A stretch of DNA of 64,000 nt from Pycnopodia helianthoides (Eukaryota; Echinodermata; Asteroidea; Forcipulatida; Asteriidae). Each line of letters opens with the position of its first letter. Position 1 is the first letter of the stretch. A program made the translations under genes and the position numbers. The notes beneath the pieces were generated by a model. It was not told the DNA's origin and made no database searches. It saw only the letters and a program-made list of their open reading frames with translations. Shown in pieces: positions 53,349-63,820 of this stretch. Where the stretch lies: NCBI GenBank assembly GCA_032158295.1, contig CM063252.1, positions 9,908,744-9,972,743 of the forward strand, given 5' to 3'.

Positions 53349-54755
53349 TTATTATAAACACATTATTATATGTTTTTCTTTCTTTTTTGGTCTGAATTGC
53401 CAGTGCATAAAAATAAAATACGAAGAATAAAACTGTTATTTTATTCAGAACTTTCATTGTAAAGTGTTTTTCCAGTTTCAAGTTTTTCCCTTTTTGCCGT
53501 GGCTTCAAAACCTCCTGCGGCCCTCAAACGCAAATTTGCAGAGGGGATTACATTTAAATATTATTTCAATTATGAAAGACCGAACACTCTCTCTTGGGAG
53601 CAAATGAGTGTAACATGATTGATGTTTAAAAAACAAAAGTTTGGCTTATAGTTATTCCATCGTTTAAGGTGGAACAATTCAGAACAATTTTCTGGCAACT
53701 AAATTCAGAATATTAGAAATCTGTTAGCTGGCAGAAAGGGCTGACATTCGGTGGGATTATTATTATTCTTGGTTTATTGAAATCATTTAAAAAATATATT
53801 TTTCAATCGTGGCCGAGGGCCAGATTGGGGAAGAAAAAAAAAGAAAGAAAAAAAAACAGCATTGTAGTGTTTTAAGATTGGAAGTTCTTTCCCAACAATA
53901 TTTTTAATTATCTTAAGTTTCTGTTGGCGGCTTTATGCTGTTGGTACTGTCAGCGAAGCCACACGGGATTTTTCTGTGCTTTGTGTGGTCGGTACAAGAC
54001 ATCAAACCTTTTTACACAATAATTTCTTCCACTCAGTTCAACGCTATCGACAAACGGGTATCACTGAAGAACTCTCTCAAGGTCATTGTTTACGCATGAG
54101 CCCTCCTCGTACATGGAAAAAGGGAGACCTCCCCGAGAAGAGTTGCCCCCACCCGCAATCGCTCGTTCTCGCTCGGAAAATGTTTGTTTCGGTAACAAGT
54201 TGTCGTGAGTGACATGCGTGTACCTGTTCCTTGTTTGAATAGCTACTTTTAATCATCGCTGTACCTTGCTGAGAAAATAGACCCCCCCAAAAAACTTCCA
54301 CAGTATTTTCACAAGAATGTCAAATCCATCCATGAGTAGGATTTGAAACTTTGCATGGTGGAAATACGATATGGAAAGGTTTGCGGTAACAACCGTGTAA
54401 TGACTATCTCTAATTGAGTTGGGGTGGTTCTGAAATCCATCCATGTTAAGCAATGTGACATCTCTGGCTGCATCACACGCCATTGGACACCAACCCTCAG
54501 AAATGTGAAAAAAACAATTCGTGCATAAACTGTTTCTCAGATTCAAACATTTTGGGGGGGTGAAAAAGTTTCCAAACCACATTACCGATAGCAAAGAGTC
54601 CCTTCTCCAAATAGTTCATACTATCGACAGCTGCAGTGCTTCTCACCGAGCAAATTGTTTATCTTTGTTCAACCCCAAACAAATTGTTTATATGTTCATT
54701 CATTTCTGGTGTACTTACCAACCTATGACCCTACCTTTAAATAATAAAAACTTAC
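53349..54755. other. Intron sequence, no exon recognised
   Basis: The 113-codon minus-strand frame at 54253-54594 lacks splice signals in phase with the neighbouring exons and is not included. Confidence 0.4.
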
Positions 54756-55209
54756 CCGATTTTGCTGGGAATTCAACGGCTGGCTTAATGACCCGTAATC
54801 CACGTGCCTTTGCCACCCTGGTGAACTTTGAATCGATGGCGTCTTGGACCGTCGGCATGTAGTACCCCGTGGTGACCCCGATCTCCCCTAGCCTCAAGAT
54901 GGCACTGACCAGCCCCATCCTCAGCCACTCCCACGGCATCATCTCCAGATGACCGACAGGGTTATGGCCGTCCTCCCGGATCCCGATCTGAAATATCGTC
55001 GCCCACTTCTTGACCACCTCGGGGTTCTGCTGCACAAAGTCGCCGTAGACAAAGAGCGTGATGGGGAGGGCGAGGCGGTAGCCGGTGAGGGTGGACACCA
55101 CTTGGTGGGCGCGCTTCAGGTTCATGCCGACCCTGATGACGAGGGCGACGTCTTGGTTCTTGCACGTTGTGTATATCTGGCCGGCTGCACCTGCTGTGTC
55201 AGCTGGTAT
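54756..55209 (-). CDS. Exon of FkbM/NodB-like gene: divergent polysaccharide-deacetylase-like domain
   Basis: 454 bases between a good acceptor (CTAACATGCAG) and donor (TCGG/GTAAGT), entering in phase 0 from 59170 and leaving in phase 1. The ~151 residues include LPITLFVYGDFVQQNPEVV, closely resembling the strand-helix unit of NodB/CE4 deacetylases (AxFFVxGxxVxxxPEvv). GHNPVGH stands where CE4 enzymes have H(S/T)xxH, and GYYMP near the RxPY position. The metal-binding Asp-Asp motif (TFDDG) would fall at VIRVG and is absent. Known: CE4 enzymes need that aspartate. Inferred: a deacetylase fold without normal catalysis, or a remote relative. GC content is clearly above the surrounding introns. 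Confidence 0.72.
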
Positions 55210-55424
55210 CTGCATGTTAGACACAGGAAAATAGCAACGCATTCAAATACAATCCTATCTTTTCTTTGACTCTCCTGATAGCCGTTCAATATTATCTGTT
55301 TACAGCGGTTTTTTAATGATAAATTACGCCAGCCTTCATTATGATGTAGTGAATTTAAAAAATATATATAATTTTGCCCCAAAAGGCTTAAAGCCACTCT
55401 TGGTTAGGGGCTACAAGAAGAAAA
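55210..55424. other. Intron sequence
   Basis: No feature noted apart from the acceptor of the preceding exon. Confidence 0.4.
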
Positions 55425-55770
55425 TATTTAAGATGAAAATAACTCGGGGGAGCTGAAGGTGGGGATTGATAACCTACTTAAAACAGTCTAGGTTGCAGGA
55501 TGGAGGGCAACATGCACCAGGCAAGGACTTCCAAAGAGATGCAGTATGTGGAATAAAGCTGTTAGAATGGCTCTTTGTTCTACATCTCAGCAAAGAATGT
55601 ATGGGTGAGAACAAACAGAAAGCCTGGTTTCATCCTGACACGAGGAACCAGGTCGGACACAATGGTGACACATTTACAATGAAAATATCTGTAAAAAAGA
55701 CAGAGGCTGGCTACAGACCTACGTCGGGAAAGAGGTTGTTACAGTGATCCCAACCCAGACCCTTCACCAA
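55425..55770 (+). repeat. Dispersed ~340-bp repeat, copy 2
   Basis: Partner of 29800-30150, inserted in the intron on the opposite strand to the gene. Confidence 0.65.
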
Positions 55771-56344
55771 CAAGATCAACAATACACTACAAGGCCCGAT
55801 TTTATAGCTGGGATTTGAAAAGTAGGAGTGCAAATTCAAAAAAATAGGATCCACAAAACACAGCAGAGCACAGACCACAATTTCTTCTTCTTTTTGAATG
55901 AGACAATACTCAGTGCATGTAGGTACAGGCACGTTGCCTCTTGTTTATTATATTAGCAATAACCGTAAAAAAAAAAAAACTGGGATTACCAATCAACATA
56001 AATTTGCAATATGCACAATAACAATGAATGATAATAAATATTTTTAATTCACATTTTTAATGTAACACGGCGAGTAATTATACCACAAGTCACACACAAC
56101 TTAAAAGAAGTTCCCTTGTAATTGTGTAGTTTAGTGTAGCTCATTTAAAACCCTGTTCAGACATGCCGGAGCCTGATGCACATTGAATGAAGTGAAAGAA
56201 ACTAAGCAGAGTTGTATAACAGGAGGATTTGTCAGTTTGGTCATTTTTTTAATGCGCACTGAGGCACATATCATTATTTCATGACTCGATATCAGGACTC
56301 GGGAGTTAAACTTTGTATTTGTTTTTTATGAAAGACTTTGAATA
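55771..56344. other. Intron sequence, no feature recognised
   Basis: A13 run near 55968; nothing else. Confidence 0.4.
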
Positions 56345-56480
56345 AGGGAATAAAAGAGTAGGCGACGAGGTCTTAACCGGCCGTTCAAAAAACAGCAGGC
56401 TAGGCCCTTTTATCACACGGCCACGACCCTGCAAGGTTTCAAACGGCCGGTTAACACCGAGTCACTACTCTTTTATTCCC
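56345..56480. mobile_element. Hairpin element with GGGAATAAAAGAGTAG arms
   Basis: Arms of about 40 bases (GGGAATAAAAGAGTAG...TTAACCGGCCGTT) are inverted across a ~60-base centre. It resembles in layout the nested hairpin at 47.8 kb. Confidence 0.75.
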
Positions 56481-57775
56481 ATTCATAAAAAATTCCCTTT
56501 TTTGTTAAAAAGCGTAATATTGTTGGGAAATCTGTACAACTTTTCTGTTAACTTTAATTCCTGTCACGATCTCGGGCCCTGTTTTGCCAAGGATATGCAT
56601 GCCAGACTCCACAGTTGTGCGTACGCGGGCGTACTAACAGATTTTAGATTGAATACCAGTATGTATTGACTGCGTTTCATGCAAATTAGCGCCTGCGTAA
56701 CCTTGCGTGCCACAGATATGTTAGAACACTTCTAGCCGTGTCTATATCGCACATTTATAAAACATGGCGATGTGATCTCCTCTTCTCGACCAATCAGAGT
56801 GGATAAACTGTCCCGGGTATTTATGGTAATGGGCGATACCACGATATTATCGAATATCGCGATACTAGTTCTGAAACGATTACGATATCGGGTCACGTTT
56901 TTTTTAATCTGATATCGGTAAATCGCGATATCGTTAAGTATCGCGATGTATTTCCTAGCCGAGACGATCTTGCAACAATAAATCTCCTTGTCAAGACGAT
57001 ATTGCAACAATAAATCTCCTTGTCGAGATGATTTGCTGCAACAAAGAGTTGCAAGTCACAGACCGCAACCGCAAGATTCCCAAACAGATCCGATCCGACG
57101 GGGTTTAGTCTTCGGAAAAAAACAACATCAAAGCCTTAGCGGAGTTTATTTTTCATGAGGTTAATATGAACGTAAAGGTTTAGGAGGCTTTTACATTAAA
57201 TGCTCATACTGATTTATTGCTCAGGCGTTAACTTGTGACAGTATCATCATGATGAAAGAAATCAAATTGTTTTAGTGAAAGTGAGCGTGGTGTTTGTGAG
57301 ACCAACAGAAATTTATCATCATTAGCGGTAACATTTTTACAATTCACCTGTGAAGGGCAAAAATTAACATAATGATCTATATAAACAAGTGCCATCGTCT
57401 TGACATCAACGCGCACCATTGACTATCTTGTTTTGTTATGATCTTAATTTCTTTCTCTCCAAACACAAGCTGGTGAGCGTTTCCTCCTACCGCATGTTAC
57501 GGTGTATTGCTTTGGGCGCCTGGGCCGTCCAGTGGCTAAAACATTAAACAGCCTGGACAATAAAGTGGTGTACTTAAAGATTTTAAATTATTACAAAGAT
57601 CAATAATACATTTTCGAACGAAACCAAAAAAAGTATATAATATTAAGCCATGAAATATAAAGAAAGTAAAATTGTGCTTTGGCCCTAGAGATGGTTTTAG
57701 TTTGTTTCAAATTTTAAGGAGATATTTAAGAGCCAAGAGCATTTTCTTGATACATTTAACAAATTTTGTGCACAT
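56481..57775. other. Intron with ATATCGCGATA-rich repeat
   Basis: At about 56828-56950 palindromic ATATCGCGATA and related words recur at least four times, a short repeat element of unknown type. TTGCAACAATAAATCTCCTT follows twice, near 56970 and 57002. Confidence 0.5.
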
Positions 57776-58160
57776 TTAAAGGAACATTACAGAATTGGTT
57801 TTTGCTAACGAAACAGTTGCTGGCAGTGTAAGCACTTTATGTAATCCACCATATACATAAACTGACAAACCTGTATTAGTTTGAGATCGATCGGCCATCT
57901 GGGTCACGAGAAAATAGTGCAAAACCAATTACAAATTTGCATGTGTTATACAATGCATGAATAAAACGCTCATGAGCGATAAACTCCAATCGGGAAATTA
58001 GTTTATTCATTTCTCATCAAATATGGCATTTCAGACCGAAATGTTTCAAGGGATGTTCTCTACTATCATCATCATTAGACGTGTAAGTTTTATGTAAATC
58101 TGTGATAAAAAAGTATATTTTAGAAGTTTTTTTCTTACCAATTCTGTTATGTTCCTTTAA
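57776..58160. mobile_element. TTAA-flanked MITE, family 1
   Basis: TTAA both sides; termini AAAGGAACATTACAGAATTG and its complement with one change. Confidence 0.85.
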
Positions 58161-58905
58161 TATACTCTACTTGCTTGCAACAATTGAAATAAGCAAATGG
58201 AGGTTTTAGGGGTGTTTACATTTATACAAAAAAGAAGAAGCTATCTTTCTGGACTTTCACAGTATCTCAGATGACAATAGTTCTCTGGATTAGAGGTAAT
58301 GTTACGCACTTTCTAATCAATGTCCGGATTTTCAATGTACAAGTGGAACGATGATTCTTTTCATGCAATAGTACAGAGACTGACATGGTTTCTATTTGTT
58401 ATACTACAAATGTTTATTATAGTTTTGGAAATTGCAATTTTTTTATGTGCTTTTAGCTTTTTAATTTTTTCTATAACTGTCTGGGTCATTCCTCTTATAC
58501 ACAGTAGTACTGAGGTCTTTTTATGTATTTTTGTACAAAATGGTAACATTTAACATTTAACGTATTGTAATTTTTGTTAACATAAATTATTGATGTAAAG
58601 GCCGAAACGAATAAAGTGAATTGAATTGAATTCAGATTGAAGCTAACAATTTCTTCTTTTTTGTTTTCTTTTTTTTTCCCCTTACCATTCCTGTACTGTG
58701 TCTTCATGACATCTCTCCTCCCCCCCCCTTCTCTAATTTCTCCAGCCATAACTTTCAAACAAACAGAAAACCCCATTTCCCACGGAACCCATTGAAAATT
58801 ATCCTCAATCAGAGATTAACTACAGACCGCTTGAACACTTGAAGTTGGGGCGTTCATTTCAATTCGATAACCATTTATTCCACGATGGCAGTAACGGAGA
58901 CACGT
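58161..58905. other. Intron sequence, no feature recognised
   Basis: AT-rich; the plus-strand frame at 58320-58553 is hydrophobic because of T-rich codons and is not supported. Confidence 0.4.
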
Positions 58906-59060
58906 ACAGGTTAGTCCAGCATTCTCCTGAAGACGAGCAGAGTATACTGTTCGAAACGTCGAGACCAAACCGGCTCTTTTCAGAGCCAACACTCCCTCAA
59001 AAGAGATTTTACACATGGTTGTACCCGCAAGTTTACTATTTATATTTATATTTATAGCTG
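58906..59060 (+). mobile_element. Retroelement-like tail containing a histone-type stem-loop
   Basis: TCTCCTGAAGACGAGCAGAG and GTTCGAAACGTCGAGACC have the same CCTGA(C/A)GA...CGAAACGT(T/C)GAGACC layout as the tails at 13190 and 27680. Between 58972 and 58987 lies GGCTCTTTTCAGAGCC, a perfect six-base-pair stem with a four-base TTTC loop, identical to the core of the metazoan histone mRNA 3' stem-loop. CAAAAGAGATTTT follows about ten bases later, like a purine-rich downstream element. No histone gene is nearby. Confidence 0.55.
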
Positions 59061-59169
59061 CTCTTATTCTCCACACCATGCAAAGCTTCAAACACCATTT
59101 ACAAACAGGTTAGTTAAAAAAAAATAATAATTCTCGCTCGGTTGAAAATTAGTGTCAAAAACACCTTAC

Positions 59170-59326
59170 CTTAACGGCGTGGATCTGTTCAAAGTCGGTG
59201 TACGATCTTTTTTCTCCGACCCAATCGATCATGGTGAACCCTGCTGTCTTGATGTCTGCCCGGATCTTGTTCTTGTTTGTCTGAGACCAACCGGTCGGCT
59301 GTGAATCGTGGTACTCCCCATAGTAT
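59170..59326 (-). CDS. Exon of FkbM/NodB-like gene: C-terminal end of FkbM methyltransferase domain
   Basis: 157 bases between acceptor TATTTCTAG and donor AAG/GTAAGG. The first base completes a Lys codon split from the exon at 60638-60812, and the exon ends in phase 0. It encodes 52 further residues starting YYGEYHDSQP and ending TDFEQIHAVK. After an acidic DVEGAE exon this fits the C-terminal strands of FkbM-type methyltransferases (xxExH, then a gap, then GF). Role inferred: SAM-dependent methylation, substrate unknown. Confidence 0.75.
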
Positions 59327-59589
59327 CTAGAAATAATGAGAAAATCAGGAGACTGATGAATAATAATAATAACAACAATACTGGATTCTTATGTAGCGCT
59401 TTATCCAAACATTTAACTCCACAAAATGGCAGACCGTGTTACTTTGCAATGTAAAAGGGAAACCGGGCAATTTCGAGGCATATTCGTGTGAATCATTGTA
59501 TTTTACTTTTAAAACATCTTTCTAACCATAACAACGGTTACAAACGCTTTTTATAGACCAACTCGCCCGATCCAAGGCAACGTGTACCT
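59327..59589. other. Intron sequence
   Basis: Contains an ATAATAATAACAACAATA simple repeat near 59360. Confidence 0.4.
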
Positions 59590-59934
59590 TTAAATGCCCT
59601 GTACACTATTGGAAAGATAAAAAAACACAAATGTTCACAGATTCACACATAACTTACATGATTTAACGTATGTTAGGGTAGAAAGGGTTCCTTAAAATAT
59701 TTCTGCCTAAAATGCTATCGTTTCTGAGAAATGAGTAAAACAATAGTTTTTATCACGCGTGATAAAAACTCGATGTTTGAAAAAACAAAAAACACATGAG
59801 AATCTTTTCACTATTTTCTCGTGACCTCGATGAGCTCAAACTTTCACAGATTTGTTTGTTCTAATGCATTGTTGAGTCACACAAAAAGTGGACACTGATT
59901 TTGAGCTGTTACCAAAAGTGTACAATACCTTTAA
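59590..59934. mobile_element. TTAA-flanked MITE, family 3
   Basis: Second copy of the element at 5243-5584, TTAA on both sides. Confidence 0.75.
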
Positions 59935-59956
59935 CAAAGAAGAACAAATTGAAAAT

Positions 59957-59957
59957 T

Positions 59958-59983
<26 letters not shown>
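59957..59983. repeat. (AT)n microsatellite
   Basis: A run of about 27 bases of alternating TA, followed by TTTGTAGGGTAGATGGCC and GACCTTCGTCAGAGGC, which is another retroelement-tail-like signature. Confidence 0.9.
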
Positions 59984-59988
<5 letters not shown>

Positions 59989-60388
59989 TGTAGGGTAGAT
60001 GGCCTTAGCTTTCGATCCAAACCGGACCTTCGTCAGAGGCAAAAACAAGCACAAACGAAAAACATATCCATTTATAGCAAAAAAGAGAGCGAGGAACAAT
60101 GGGATGGTATCCAGAAAAAGGAGGGAAAATTATATCCAATCAAAGTTATTAGTTTACAAACAATGGGGCGACCAAGGACCAATCAGAGTTGTGTGGTGGG
60201 GACAAAAGAATGGTCAGTGAAAGGGAGGATTACTGGACCAAGCGGGAAACATGAAAGGACAGGATTAAGGGGCACGAGGCATCGGGTGTGATGCAATGTA
60301 TAAAAATATCAATACAAAAATCTAATAGAAAATACACATTTATGTACACAAACAACAAGATCACACAAGATTGATCAAAATATTACAC

Positions 60389-60493
60389 ACCTGGAATTTC
60401 ATCTTTGAGAGGGCAAGCCATTTTCATTATGAAAAGGGCACTTCCAAAAAAACATAAAGTCTATGGGAAACTTTTGAAGGGGCACTAAGGCCA
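60389..60493. repeat. Dispersed repeat fragment, copy 1
   Basis: CCTGGAATTTCATCTTTGAG to GGGAAACTTTTGAAGGGG is found inverted at about 61793-61962 and, more degraded, near 50427-50510. Confidence 0.65.
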
Positions 60494-60637
60494 ATTTGGC
60501 AATTTAATCGGAACGATCGGCAAATATGCAGTTTGACAACTCTCTCCAAAACACGATCGGGACAAGTATCACCCAACAACGGGGGGAAAAAAAATGGAAA
60601 CCGATCGCAAAAAACATTCCCGTGCAAAACTCCTTAC

Positions 60638-60812
60638 TTATCAATATACTCAAACGCCCCATTATCCAACATGTTGCGGAGAATTCCATACTCGGCGCCC
60701 TCTACATCCAGTTTGAGGATGACGTAGTCCTCTTTAGTGAAGGATTCCTTTATCCACCTTGAGAGGTCCACCGTTGGGATGAGCTTGCGGTAAGACAGCT
60801 TCCGAACTCCAC
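60638..60812 (-). CDS. Exon of FkbM/NodB-like gene: core of FkbM methyltransferase domain
   Basis: 175 bases between an acceptor (CTTTGAACAG) and donor (GATAA/GTAAGG). It enters after one base of a split codon and leaves two bases. It encodes IPTVDLSRWI, then DYVILKLDVEGAEYGILRNM. The (I/L)KxDxEGxE pattern is the hallmark of FkbM/Methyltransf_21 domains, where the VDLSRW segment precedes it. The SAM-binding N-terminal half should lie upstream and was not found with confidence. The gene therefore spans at least 13.5 kb and appears to fuse a methyltransferase to a deacetylase-like domain. Confidence 0.8.
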
Positions 60813-61792
60813 CTGTTCAAAGAATGTTGCATAAAAGAGAATCAGCGTCAATACTTTGGAGAAAAAAAACAAGGCGTGAAACTATCAACAAAAAATCACG
60901 CACTGACACCATCGGACAGTTGCCAACTGTCCGTTTTTGAAATAAGCGTGAATTACCTTATTCTGTGGAGAAAAACATCACTTTCAAATGGCCCAGACTA
61001 TTTTATACAGACCCTTTTGACTAAAATAAAACAAACTCAAACAAAAATGAGTTGAACAAGATGAACAATTAGGCTATGTAATTATGTGTCAGTTGTTTCC
61101 TCCAGGGATTTCTAAAAGTAAAATCACACAATTTCCAGTGACCACTTCATGACTTCTGCTGAAGTTTTGTCACATCAACGTCTTTGTTTTTTTCGCTCAA
61201 AAATGTCTCAAATTGGTCCCCCCCCAAAAAAAAATCGTTTAGTGAGCTATATTGTAAATTTAATTCTTAATCTCTGTTTTCATCCGATTTGTGACCCTAG
61301 TTGGTTTAGATTTGGGATAGAGGACTCGGCAGAGTTGATTTAGTGATGTTCTGGTTTATTTCTGAAAATACAAGAAGACGGACGATAATATAAATGATGT
61401 ATCTCCGTCTTCGTCTAGAGATTGAATGATTGCGGGAGAGTCCGCCACCAACGGTGAGTAGGTGGAGTCAAGACGTGGCATATTGAATATTCATAAATAC
61501 AGTTACGCAATGAGTCGCAGACGAATGCATTCAAAATTAGAGGGGCGGGGCTGTCCATACCGGTTACATATATAAAATTATCTTGACTGTCTAAATTAAT
61601 TTTTTTATATTTTTAAATGGGACGTCTCTGCTCAATGCCGTACCAAATCAACAGCTCGCGTCTTTTTAGTGGGGACTTCCCCCAAACCCCCTCGCAATCA
61701 TCGTGACTGTCGGCATTCAGACTAACGGCCCTCAACCATCCGATGACGTCACACCAACGTCCGCCAAAACGGTTGACGTCATACAGCCCCAG
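60813..61792. other. Intron sequence, no exon recognised
   Basis: No phase-compatible exon with domain resemblance noted. Short inverted motifs near 60916-60935 (CGGACAGTTGCCAACTGTCCG, 21 bases) make a perfect small hairpin. Confidence 0.4.
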
Positions 61793-61962
61793 GCCTGGAA
61801 TTACACGGAGGCCACAGAGGCCATATGGCCTCCATTGCCCCTGGTCTTGGCCTTGGTGCCCCTTCAAAAGTTTCCCATAGACTTTAAGATTTTCAAATGG
61901 AAGTGCCCTTTGCAAAATGAAAATGGCCTTGCCCTTTGAGAGATGAAATTCCAGGCCTGCAG
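61793..61962. repeat. Dispersed repeat fragment, copy 2 (inverted)
   Basis: Reverse-complement relative of 60389-60493, extended by GGAGGCCACAGAGGCCATAT. It explains most of the 130-codon minus-strand frame at 61613-62005. Confidence 0.65.
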
Positions 61963-62323
61963 CCCTCCCTACAAAAAAGTCTGTGGAGAGCACACTGGAT
62001 CCCACATTTGATCTGGGTCAGATTCCGAGCAACATAGATACTCCCTCCTCACTCGAATGACATAGATTTACTCTTGATTCCTTATACACTTCCAGAAATG
62101 TGACACTAAAACTTGTTATGCCTCTGTCTTGAATGCTGTATTTTCATTGGCGCAGAAACGATCACATGAGCGAGCAACAAATATCCATGTACCACTCTCC
62201 TCTCACGCGCGCTTTACAACTTTCTGTGCAGCAAAGGATCGAGATTATCATCGTTTCGATGAAATTGGAGTCCTTCGGATGAGGAAAATATTACTAAGAA
62301 TTCAAGACAGAGGTATAACAAAA

Positions 62324-62456
62324 CAATTGTTGCCTGATGTGACATGGTCAATGGGTTTTGTACACCCTCGGGGCAAATGGCACCCTCGCCTCGGGTGCCA
62401 TTTGCCCCCTCGGGTGTACAAAACACCATGGACCATGTCACCGCAGGCAACAATTG
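62324..62456. repeat. Near-perfect 133-bp palindrome
   Basis: CAATTGTTGCCTG...GGCACCCTCG is followed almost at once by its complement CGGGTGCC...CAGGCAACAATTG. The arms are about 65 bases with a few mismatches and a loop of only about four bases. Confidence 0.85.
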
Positions 62457-62955
62457 CATAATGTAGAAAATATAGTACTACAGATGACACCAATATAACA
62501 ACAAAGAAATATGGAACAAAATAGCGAAACAAGCCGGGCTCAGCGTTATTACAATTATTATGAAGCAAACATTGCCTCAGAACGAAAATGAAACACCTCA
62601 CATTTATTTGCCCAGTCCATGTGCATTTGTGCATGACACAACGAAGAAACGTGCAACACAATAAACACAGATGTCCACACGTTTTGTATAAAGTTTTTTT
62701 TATAAAGTTTTTTTTATAAAGTCCTGAGGGCAATATTTGTTCAACATTGAAAAAACAAGCTTCAACGTTTCTTTTTTCATTTCAATATATGGCTGTCATT
62801 GTATAAATGTGACCATGATCTATCGGAATGAGTAATGTGTCTGCGTGTAAAGTTGGTCACAATCAGAGTCATGAAAAAAACACTTCAAAAAACGATTCCT
62901 CGATTTCGGTGGTATTAGGTTAAATAAAACTTGATCTTTCTTGTCGTGGTCTTAC
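62457..62955. other. Intron or intergenic sequence, no feature recognised
   Basis: A TATAAAGTTTTTTT motif is repeated about three times at 62687-62721. Confidence 0.4.
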
Positions 62956-63001
62956 CTTTAATTGAAAAGACGAATAAATCCACAAAAAGTATGTTTTCGG
63001 A
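62956..63001 (-). CDS. Possible further upstream exon of the FkbM/NodB-like gene
   Basis: A 46-base open stretch lies between an acceptor (AGCTTATTCCAG) and a strong donor (AAAG/GTAAGA). It ends in phase 1, as the exon at 60812 requires, and would encode SENILFVDLFVFSIK followed by the split Gly. The peptide does not clearly match the FkbM family, so this is tentative. Confidence 0.25.
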
Positions 63002-63309
63002 CTGGAATAAGCTATGGAAAAAACAATGGTATTGCTGGAAAGCCAGTGAGTTACTTGTTAACACGGTATGCACAACTCAATTTTATTGAGGGGCCGATAT
63101 ATTCCTCATTTCGACAGATCGGGTCACAAATAATTAACTTAGGGCTTTTAGATTCCATAAAAACATACAACTCAAAACGTAAATGTTGAAGCTTGATGCT
63201 AAAACTTTAAAACATTTATTGAATGCCAGACAGACAGACGGAAATTGTCATTACATAGGCTCACTCTGCTTCCCAGCTGGCCAAAAGTTTTGTATTTTTT
63301 TTTATTATC

Positions 63310-63530
63310 TACAATCCCGGCCATATCTCGTTGGGCCCCCCTTCCCCCTGCCCCCTTTCAATGTTGAATCACATTGTTGCACGGTCTTCTGCGTTCCAGA
63401 CAACATTGAGCGGGGGGACGGGGGACGGGGGACGGGGAGAGAATGTTTATTGTGAGACAGGGAATGGTTATTGTATGGTTATTGTAACGTTATAGGAACG
63501 GGTGGCCCAAGCATTTTGGCCGGGATTGTA
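63310..63530. mobile_element. MITE with TACAATCCCGGCCA termini carrying a G-rich minisatellite, copy 2
   Basis: Same termini and G-rich core (about 63411-63440) as 48540-48754; the G-rich run has fewer iterations and an extra CCCCCCTTCCCCCTGCCC segment is present. Confidence 0.8.
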
Positions 63531-63820
63531 GCCTGAGATTAAACAAACTGCAAACCCTTTCCATTGTTATCTACTGGAAGTCCTGCTTGTGGTCCTAACC
63601 ATGCAAGGTCACAGTCCAGTTTACTGGATAAGTTATCCAGACAGCTGTGGTATGGACCTTGGAAATTTATCTATCAAACAAACGTGACACCTGTTTTATG
63701 CAGAAATGTTTTGATCAGAATTTGGTCAGTTCTGCACCGCATTTATCAAAACCCCTGCTGATTCCATTATCTTACAAAAATAATTATATAAATTTCATAT
63801 TGTGTGCGTGATGGAAAACC

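Noticed and set aside
54253..54594. 113-codon minus-strand frame inside the gene span, considered as an exon between the two NodB-like exons
   Set aside because: The flanking exons already join in phase across this interval, and the frame shows no domain continuity.
61613..62005. 130-codon minus-strand frame considered as an upstream exon of the FkbM/NodB-like gene
   Set aside because: About half of it is a dispersed repeat also found near 60389 and 50430, and it does not resemble a methyltransferase N-terminus.
62302..62733. 143-codon minus-strand frame
   Set aside because: It reads through the 133-bp palindrome, which gives similar peptides on both strands; no independent coding evidence.
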